Below, piece by piece: positions 56,672-64,000 of a stretch of DNA of 64,000 nucleotides. Each line of letters begins with the position of its first letter. Position 1 is the first letter of the stretch. The notes beneath the pieces are model-generated. The model did no database searches. It had not been told where the DNA came from and was given only the letters and a program-made list of their open reading frames with translations. A program made the translations under genes and the position numbers. Source of the DNA: Rhizoclosmatium globosum (lineage: Eukaryota; Chytridiomycota; Chytridiomycetes; Chytridiales; Chytriomycetaceae); NCBI GenBank assembly GCA_002104985.1, contig MCGO01000065.1, positions 62,001 to 126,000 on the forward strand. Direction: 5' to 3'.

Positions 56672-57633
56672 TCAACAAGCCAACCAAGCCAAAAGCGCAA
56701 CAACAACACCAGAAACGGCTGACGAAGCGGAAGAAGTAGTAGTCTTGACCACAGTAGCAACAGCTGAAGCTGTGGCAACCACCGTTGCATTTGCCACGGT
56801 TTGTGTGGCGACAATAGCAGTCGTCGTTGTAGTTGTGGTGGTTGAGGTAGTAACTGGGGCAACTGGCACAATGGGTGGATCAACAGTAATTACAGGACCG
56901 CCATTAGCAGGGAACTTGATTTCTTTGGGACAAGAAGACACAACCTCCCAACACTTGCTCTGGAAACTCGTATCAACACCAGGACAACTGGCTTGCTGAT
57001 CATACCAGTTACAGTTCACTTGACACAGTCTCGTATTCAACCAAGTTCCGACACCAGAGAGACAGTTTCCATACAAATCGACCCAAGTCCCTGGCAGGTT
57101 TCCTGCATTCCAACCGTCAGGAACGGTCCCAACAAATCGGTTGTTTTGAATCAAACAAGTCTTCAAAAGGACGTTGATGCTTGCAATCGAGTTGCTGTCA
57201 GGCAAAATGGAGAGCAAGTTGTCGTCGGCGTGGAAGTAGCGAAGGTTCGTGAGCTGAGACCAATCGTCTGGGAACCCGCCAGTGAGCTTGTTACTTTCAA
57301 TGTGGAGTTGAACGAGCTGTGTCATCTTGGGGAAGCCAGATGGAATCGGTCCCGTAAATCCAACTCCAGCCATCCAAAGTGTACCCACTTCAGACAAATC
57401 AAACAAAGCTGTCGGAATTGGATTTCCTGGGTTTACTTGAAGGCCAGGAATGGGAGTTTTAACGCCGAGGTCGGCAGTGGAGTAGGAGTAGCCATTGAGT
57501 GAGAGGTAAGTGATGTGATCGCCAGTGCATGAGACACCAGGAGCAGAGCAGCAGTTTGTGGCAGTTACTCCGGAAGTAGTGGCAATCTCGGGCCAGGCAC
57601 GGAGGAGTGTAAGCAGTCTGCAAGTCCAGACAT
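56672..57633 (-). CDS. LRR protein with Cys-rich and Ser/Thr-rich tail (copy 1)
   Basis: From the ATG at 57633 (MSGLADC), a leucine-rich N-cap with paired cysteines (TNCCSA, VSCTGD) leads to several LRRs (GVGFTGPIPSG, LHIESNKLTGGFPDDW, LRYFHADDNLLS). A cysteine-rich block follows (LCQVNCNWYDQQASC, KCWEVVSSC), then a Thr-rich stretch and a hydrophobic C-terminus (VVVALLAWLAC) that looks like a GPI or membrane-anchor signal. The frame is intact except for one apparent 1-nt loss near 57608-57613, without which 320 residues result. No N-terminal signal peptide is visible. The next gene (57886-58969) is a close tandem copy. Cell-surface recognition is an inference from LRR and tail. Confidence 0.7.
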
Positions 57634-57885
57634 CTCCTTTGTGGTTTGTTTTGATTGTTTCAAATTGGTTTGCATATTACTTTTACAATTCATATGAGGC
57701 AATTGTATTATTAATTAAGTTGTTTACGTTTGAGAACCGGCCAGCTTGCAGAACCGTTATTGCCAAGGCGTTATCACTGAAAGCAATTTATTCCGGATGA
57801 ATGAGAAATGAATATCAAAGAGGAGAGTTAGTTTAGGCTACCATGAATATAATGAGGCACATAGTGACAGAAAAAGTGGAGGGAA

Positions 57886-58969
57886 TTATGCCAGGAAAAC
57901 AACGAGAAGGCAAGCAAACAAGCTAGTCCCCGCAAATGTAGAACTTCCTGAAGTAGTCAAGGTCTTCACAGTATTACTAGCCATTGAAGGAGTTTGGATT
58001 GAGGTTGTGGCTGACGTAATGGCTGATGTGACCAGAACAGTTGTTGGCTGCACGGTTGCGGTGACACTCGAAGTAGTTATAGTCGCGTCCATCGTCGCTG
58101 ATACAACATCTGTTGTAGTTTGTGGCTGGCTGTTAATTCCGTAATGACAGTGGTGGTTGTAGTCGACGTTGTCACTGAAGTCTGGGAAGTAACGCCCACT
58201 GCACCAGCCGCAGGGGCAGCAATCGTAACAGCGCCAGAAGCAGGGAATTGAATTTGGTTTGGACAGCTTGGGACAACCTCCCAACATTTGCTCTGGAAGC
58301 TTGTGTCCGCACCAGGACAGTTTGCCTGTTGATCATACCAGTTGCAGTTCACCGCGCAAAGCCTTGTATTTAATTGAGCGCTGACGCCGGACAAGCAGTT
58401 CCCGTACAAGTCCAGCCAAGAATATTGCAAGTTTCCTTGAACCCACTCGTCTGGAACCGTGCCAGTGAAGCGATTATTTTGAATCAAGCATGTTTTCAAC
58501 AGAACGCTTGGACTGCAATCGAACCGGTTGTAGGAAGCACCGAGAGCAAGTTGTCGTCGGCGTGAAAATAACGGAGGTTTGTAAGTTGGCCCAATCTTCT
58601 GGAAAGCCACCGGTCAACTTGTTGCTCTCAATATGGAATTCAGAGAGTTGAGTCAATGCAGAGAAGCCGCTTGGAATAGGCCCAGTGAATCCGACACCTG
58701 CCATCCACAAGTTGTAGATTTGAGTGAGCTCAAAGAGAGCCGTAGGGATGGGATTTCCTGAATTCACTTGAGACCTCCGATCCCTGTCATAACACCAAGA
58801 TCGGCTGTGGAGTACGAGTATCCGTTGAGTGAGAGGCTGACGATTCGATTGTCTGCATTACACGTCACTCCATATGCAGAACAACAGTTGGTAGCCGTGA
58901 CGCTGAAGTTGTAGCAATCTCTGGCCACGCTTTCAGAAGGGACACACAGTCTGCGATAGGGGACGCCAT
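57886..58969 (-). pseudogene. LRR protein copy 2, frame disrupted (or misassembled)
   Basis: Tandem paralog of the gene at 56672-57633. It starts at ATG 58969 (MASPIADC) and has the same order: N-cap (TNCCSA), LRRs (GVGFTGPIPSGF), VLLKTCLIQNNRFTGTVPDEW, Cys block (KCWEVVPSCPNQ), Ser/Thr tail and a hydrophobic end (TSLFACLLVVFLA). Five 1-nt losses relative to copy 1 (near 58900, 58770, 58588, 58508 and 58139) break the frame. Together they restore a multiple of three (1084 + 5 = 1089), and each can be read as a base run one shorter. This may be consensus error rather than decay; the copy could encode about 362 residues. Confidence 0.6.
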
Positions 58970-59211
58970 ATGTCAAGAATGAAGGAGTTTTTTTTGTTCC
59001 AAATGTAGACACACCTCACCCAAATTGAATGCTGACGAGACACTTGTTACAATCTTATGGCGTGTCTCAGTTTGCAAATATTTTATCTTATCTACTAAAT
59101 CCAGATTTCAGGCCATGTGAGCAAGTCACGTTAGGTCAGCTGATCGGCGTGTCACACGGCCTGAGGCTCACAATGAGATCTGCCAAAAGAAAAAAAACAG
59201 CTTGAAACTGC

Positions 59212-59843
59212 ATGAGTTCCGTTTCGTTGGTCATTCCACCGCCGCCAAAATCCGCGCTACCACCTACCCCAATTCCATATGGCACTTTGCAGTTCCAAAC
59301 TCATAGCCAAGCCAAGTTCAGGGTAACTCGTATCTCTGACTATCCCATGCAAGAAACACACCAGATTGCTCAAAATCCGAGGTCTGCTGGCTGTGAACAT
59401 ACCATCGTGTTGAGTAAGATAGATGGACACAGTTTCCTCTTTGAGTTCACAGAACCGCCAAGCAACACAAGCACACCCAGTGATATGCTACGATCACAGC
59501 CAGCTCAGTTATCCGAAGTTATTCTGCTACAACATTGCATATTAGTTCAAAAGAACGTGTCTGGACGTTGTCCTCGGAAGATCCGGGACTGATTCTCAAG
59601 TGGAAACAACTGATTCAGCAAAGTACAATTCCGTGCATTTCACCACCAACATCTCCTAGATTGCACCAAAGCCGTATTATGTCTCCTTTAGCTACGTCTC
59701 CACCACCTTTATCATATCCACTGGCGAGCCCACGCAGCCCAGCAAGCTCGACGCCTTCTTTAACAAATACATCTATTGAGTACTCGTCTCCCTTGGTACC
59801 TCATACTCGTACTCCATCTTTTTTTAAGTCTTTTCGTAAGTGA
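59212..59843 (+). CDS. Small Ser/Pro-rich protein, possibly PH-like (one frame break)
   Basis: Two adjoining frames read as one protein of about 210 residues if a single base near 59534-59537 is missing. The first part contains PPPPKSALPPTPIPYG and a beta-rich stretch (FLFEFTEPPS). The second contains SKERVWTLSSEDPGLILKWK, which resembles the last strand and C-terminal helix of a PH domain. A Ser/Pro-rich disordered tail follows (SPPTSPRLHQ..., ending FKSFRK). Total length with one added base is 633, a multiple of three. The protein family is not certain. The start is the ATG at 59212. Confidence 0.5.
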
Positions 59844-59990
59844 ATGATTGATTGCTCAGTTTAATAAATCGCGTAATAAATTCCATTAAAATGACATGTC
59901 AACTTCGATAGACAGCAAAGCTGAAATGAAAAAAGAAATTGTGTATGTAGCAGTAATTTATTCGTTGCTATATGGCAAGTGTCAAGCCAT

Positions 59991-61356
59991 CTACTTCTTG
60001 GCAAGAGCAATCTCAGCGTCAAGAACCTCGTTCAACGCAGCAGCACCGCCGGATACCTTGGCATCCAAGCGTCCCTTGAACTCCTCCAACTGCAAGAGGT
60101 CAAGAGCCTCCAAGAGAGTGTCAAACTTGGCTTGCTGGTCTTCAATGTCAGAAGGCTTGGCACCGGCACCAAGGAAGGAGTTGTGCTCAGCAAAGATGGC
60201 ACGAACAGCGTTACGAGCCTTACGAGCAAGCTTCTTCTGAGCCTCCTTCTCCTTCTTGGAGACGTCCTTCTTGGCCTTCTCCTCAGCGGCAGCAATGGCA
60301 GCAGCAGCAGCAGCCTCCTCTTCAGCCTTCTTCTTCTCAGCAGCTTCCTTCTCGGCAGCGTACTTGGCAGCGTTCTTCTTGAGGTCACGAGCAATCTTCT
60401 CCTCCTCCTTGTACTTCTGGAGACGTGGATCCAACTTCATGGCAGCCTCAATGAACTTGATAACACGCTGGTTGTCCTCCTTCTTGAGCTTGGAACGGTT
60501 GGCACGGTTCTTCTTGTCCAACCAACGCTTGGCCTCACGAGAGTCGTCCAAACCTTCCTCCTCCTCGTCCATGAACTCGAAGGTTCTCCATGAGTCAAAG
60601 TTGATCCATTGGCGGTAGAAGGCCTCGACTTCCTCACGGGAGGAAGAGTCGTCTCCGAGCTTGTGGTTGAAGATCTCTGGGTCCTTTGAGAAACGGGCTT
60701 CCTTCTCGAAGGCAGGGCCAAAGACAGCGTAGAAGTTCTGGCCCTTCTTGACAGTGAGTGGCAAGGCATCGTCGAAGGTTGGGTCGCAGGAATCGAATTC
60801 GCGACGCTTCTTTGGGTCGGTGATGACTTCCCAGGCCTTCTGGAGACACTTGAAGTAGGCATCGTCGTTGGTGTGGCCAGAGGCAGCAGCCTTCTTGTCT
60901 GGGCTATTAATTAATTGGTTAGATCGTGTGCGCTGTTGAATATTGCATTGCACTCAAGACTTACTGGTGCTTCAAGACCTTGCGACGGTAAGCAGTCTTG
61001 ATGTCCGCATCGGTAGCCTTCCAACGCAGACGGGTAATACCAAGGATAGCGTAGTGATCCTGCTTCTTCCAGTTGTCAGGGTTGATTGACTTGAGGAACT
61101 CCTTTGTCTCTGGCTCGTCGACCCAGTCATCGGCATCGGCATCGTCGGATCCACGGAGAGCAGCCTCGAGCTCCCAGTCTTGGGTGAGGGTTCTGTTGTA
61201 TCTGTTTCTGCGGAGGACAGCAAGGAATTCGGTTCCGACTGGCTCAACTCGGCCAGACTTGACTGGAGAGATGCGCTTGTGGACACGAATGTCGTGGTTG
61301 CTGTCCCAGTTGGCGGGTGGTGGTGGCAGGAGGAACGACGAGAGGTCAAGAGACAT
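59991..61356 (-). CDS. ZUO1: Zuotin, ribosome-associated J-protein
   Basis: J-domain partner of the ribosome-associated complex; it stimulates Hsp70 at the polypeptide exit tunnel. Two exons (intron 60904-60964) give 434 residues, against 433 in yeast Zuo1. The intron splits the J domain so that the HPD motif (KHHPDKK) forms only after splicing. Landmarks: QDWELEAALRG, DHYAILGITRLRWKATD, the zuotin homology segment (PLTVKKGQNFYAVFGPAFEKEARFS) and a long charged helix (KYAAEKEAAEKKKAEEEAAA) that contacts the ribosome. No C-terminal SANT domains are present, as in yeast and unlike human DNAJC2. Strong codon bias (C-ending) implies high expression. The gene is divergent from GPAA1, 281 bp apart. 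Confidence 0.96.
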
Positions 61357-61637
61357 ACTTGTTTCGGTTGAGAAAAAAGAAGGAAAGTGTGCAAGTGCAT
61401 GGAATAAGGATTTATACCGCATTAATTGTGACGCATTAACTGAATCTTATAGAGACTTAAAATGAAACTCTGACTAAGTTTGGCGTTTATAGCCGTTTGG
61501 TTTGTGGCAGTCAATTTGTAATAATCCCAGATCAGGTTCGGCATAATCGAATTGCAAGATATAATAAAACATAATCAGTAACATATTCCTCTTTTCTTTC
61601 TCAATTACTCTCAATAATCATTGTTTCTCAGCTCAAA
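61357..61637. promoter_or_regulatory. Divergent promoter region, zuotin / GPAA1
   Basis: 281 bases between two divergent ATGs with no gene. It has AT-rich blocks and a TATAATAAAAC run near 61560. Both transcripts must start here. Confidence 0.5.
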
Positions 61638-63982
61638 ATGGGATCATTGATATCAAAGGCGCTCTCAACTGAAGCCCAGCGGATTCAACGCGCCCGTCTC
61701 GGTGCATCAGCAGCAATTCTGTTCCACATTAAACGTGGTTTTATCCTGTACGTTCTCGGCGTCGTCGCTCTCATCGTGCTCGGTTCTGGGGCAATCCCCG
61801 AACTTCATAAGAAGGGTTATGCCAACAATATTGATGAGAACGCTATGCTACCTGGACAAGCGAACATGTATTTCGCTCAAGGAGACTCTCGCAGATTTGA
61901 CCTGCCGGAAGGAGGGAAGGAGAGGTTTGTGGAGTAACCTTGTAGATGGGAAGTGTCCTAACATTCAAATCGATAGAGCTGAGACGATTGAACTTCAACT
62001 GAGGAGGTTTGGATTAGATACATCGACACAGACTGTCCGGATTACGAAGAACAATGTGACAGAGGTGTGTTTTATTTCGATGCAACCCCGTTTCTCTCAC
62101 TCATGTTTGACCCTTGTAGGAATTTTATAATGTGTATGGTATCGTGAGGGCTCCTCGTGCACCGGGTACAGAGTCCATTCTTCTGTCAGCTCCTTGGACT
62201 TGTATGGATGGCGACCGTATGTCAAATTCACCCTGCTCCTCTGTAGCTAACGAGTTCTACAATACCAGACAATATCAATGGCTTCAATTACTTGCTCTCT
62301 TTGGCTGCCTACTTCCCCAGTACGTCTTTCCTCACCCTTTTAGCAGCGATTTTAACAACATTACAACAGAATTTTCACACTGGTCCAAAGACATCATAAT
62401 CCTCTTCACAGACGGTGGATTGATTGGAACCAGAGCCTGGTTGGAGGCATACCACGGATCAGGAGACTCATTCCATCCAGGTACTTTGCAACTACAACCA
62501 ACCCGCAAACTTACACAAAACAAAAAAAAAGATGTAAAAGCATCACCTATCCTGCATCATGGTGGAGTGATTGAAGAAGCCTTGAATCTCGAGTTCCCAG
62601 CAGCTCCACAAAACAGCTACGACTCCCTTGCCGTTTACACACAGGGACTCAACGGTCAGCAGCCGAATGCGGATATTCCTATGGTGGTTGCAACAGCCGC
62701 TGGGACATTTGGTATCCCGATTCGGTTGCACAGATCGCGTAGTGAAGCGGGTGCAAAGGTAGTCGAGGCGGTGAAGGGGTTGGGAGTTCCTGCATTGCCT
62801 GTAGAGAATATAGTCAGTCTTGCGGAATATATGGCGATTCAAGCTGTTGGAATCCCACAGTCGCATCATGCCTTGTTTCCAAAGTATAAAATCGAAGGGG
62901 TGACTCTTGCGGGTGTGAGAAATCCTGGAGATCATCTTGGAAGTGTTGATGGACAGAGAGTATGCTTGTAAGTCCTCTGGGAGATTTGCAGAATAACCGA
63001 TTTGATCTTCATTCTTCCTTGTAGGACTGTCGAATCGACATTCAGATCTTACAGCAGTTTGTTGGAACGATTACATCATGCTTACTGGTTCTACTTTATG
63101 TTTTCCATGTTTGATTACTTGCCCATCGCCTTTTACATTGGGCCCATTGCACTGCTTTCAGTGAATTTTGTTTTCGAGGTAATTTCTTGATGGTCGAATT
63201 TTACGTACTAAAAAGTTCCGCAGGCATTTATTCTGTTTATGGAAGGAGAATTTGTTTTGGATTTGAAGGAGCTCCGAACTGAGCCTTATGACAAGGAAAC
63301 AAACTTCCTGATTCGTCCAGCTGGAATCTCATCATTCCTCAAAGCTCCTCGACCTATGCAGCTTCCAGTCGCTGTGATTTCTATCTGCTATGCAGTCTCA
63401 TGGACTGTATATTCGCTTGTATGGAAAAACTTGGACAGTATCAATGCATTCGTAAGTTTTTAATCTATCCTTCAACAAGGTTCATTGATGATTTTGAAAC
63501 AGCCGCTGCCCACCTTGTTGGCATCTGTCACTGCCGCACAACTTGTATTCGCTCTTGCCTTGATTTCAATTCTGTCTATTGTCATTCCATCAGCTTCCAA
63601 ACCAGCTGAAGGGCCTGCTCAATGGAAATTACTAAAATCACTCACGTACAGTCTCTTGGGTGCAACATTGCTGACAATCAGCTCATTGAACCCAAGCTTG
63701 AGTGCATTAATTGCTCTACCATTATTCCCTGTGGCATTCTTGTTTGCCAAACCTGCCAGCAATATTGTCGAACGAATTGTAAAAGTCCTGGCCATTGGAG
63801 TCATGAGTCCAGCAGGAATTTTGGCAGTTTTGGTATTCGCGTTGGGCGAAGCAAGAGCACTTGAGGTGGTGGGAGCGCTTGGTGGAGCTGGGTACTGGTT
63901 GGAGGGATGGGGATTGGATGTGATTGTTGGTCTAGTGTGGCCTTTGGTATTGTCTTTACAAGTACTCGTTGGAGGGTTTTGA
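61638..63982 (+). CDS. GAA1: GPI transamidase subunit GPAA1/Gaa1
   Basis: Subunit of the ER GPI-transamidase that joins GPI anchors to proteins. From the ATG at 61638, introns are at 61925-61976 and 62065-62119, with others near 62969-63026, 63179-63223 and 63452-63504. Landmarks: an early membrane helix (ILYVLGVVALIVLG), the NVYGIVRAPRAPGTESILLSAPW block, KDIIILFTDGGLIGTRAWLEAYHG, the mid-protein EPxxxLRxxGI-equivalent stretch (RLHRSRSEAG), and four or more C-terminal membrane helices up to VLVGGF. Two in-frame GT...AG stretches (about 24 nt near 62320 and 60 nt near 62479) are read as coding; the longer one may be an unspliced intron. The stop is 18 bp before the window end. Confidence 0.9.
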
Positions 63983-64000
63983 TGAATGAGTAAACGTACC

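Noticed and set aside
59979..61465. Plus-strand frames rich in Ser/Leu over the zuotin gene
   Set aside because: They are antisense shadows of a highly biased Ala/Lys/Glu-rich gene.
62305..62345. A 24-nt intron in GPAA1 (GTACGT...TTTTAG)
   Set aside because: It is too short to splice and is in frame, so it is treated as coding.

Overview
This window comes from a eukaryotic nuclear genome, most likely an early-diverging (chytrid-like) fungus. Genes are intron-rich with short GT-AG introns (about 37-100 nt), intergenic gaps are small, and the gene set is fungal: V-ATPase subunit c, Arp4, Utp10, zuotin, GPAA1, a GH18 chitinase, a DUF3431 protein and an OPT transporter. The fungal assignment is firm. 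The chytrid assignment is an inference from gene style and transposon type.

Layout. 1-11 kb is ordinary gene space: the 3' part of an ABCC transporter, an MDR dehydrogenase, Arp4, V-ATPase c, a possible small gene, and an R3HCC1-like protein. 11.5-21.1 kb is one complete, recently inserted LTR retrotransposon on the minus strand, with 389-bp LTRs identical by eye. ORF1 is Gag plus aspartic protease. ORF2 is a Ty3/Gypsy-type RT-RNase H-integrase polyprotein that begins with an apparently complete APE/ExoIII-type endonuclease domain. That domain pairing is the most unusual feature of the window. 21-32 kb is a transposon graveyard: a decayed tyrosine recombinase with two further partial copies, a decayed DDE transposase, a Gag zinc-knuckle relic and an unidentified decayed minus-strand gene. 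32-35 kb holds an OPT transporter, followed by a C2H2 protein. 36-38.3 kb is gene-poor, with a fold-back repeat and a relic ORF. 38.3-64 kb is dense gene space: alpha/beta hydrolase, DUF3431 protein, membrane-anchored chitinase, GNAT acetyltransferase, cyclophilin, Utp10, GH5 glycosidase, F-box/LRR-like protein, an unidentified protein, two tandem LRR proteins, a small Ser/Pro-rich protein, zuotin and GPAA1.

Functional themes are ribosome biogenesis and nascent-chain handling (Utp10, zuotin, cyclophilin), the secretory pathway (GPAA1), vacuolar acidification (V-ATPase c), and carbohydrate or glycolipid degradation (GH18, GH5). The cyclophilin and Utp10 start codons are only 28 bp apart on opposite strands. 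At 57.6-59.6 kb three neighbouring genes carry seven 1-nt losses. Each can be read as a shortened base run, and the number in each gene exactly restores a multiple of three, so consensus error is a serious alternative to gene decay there.
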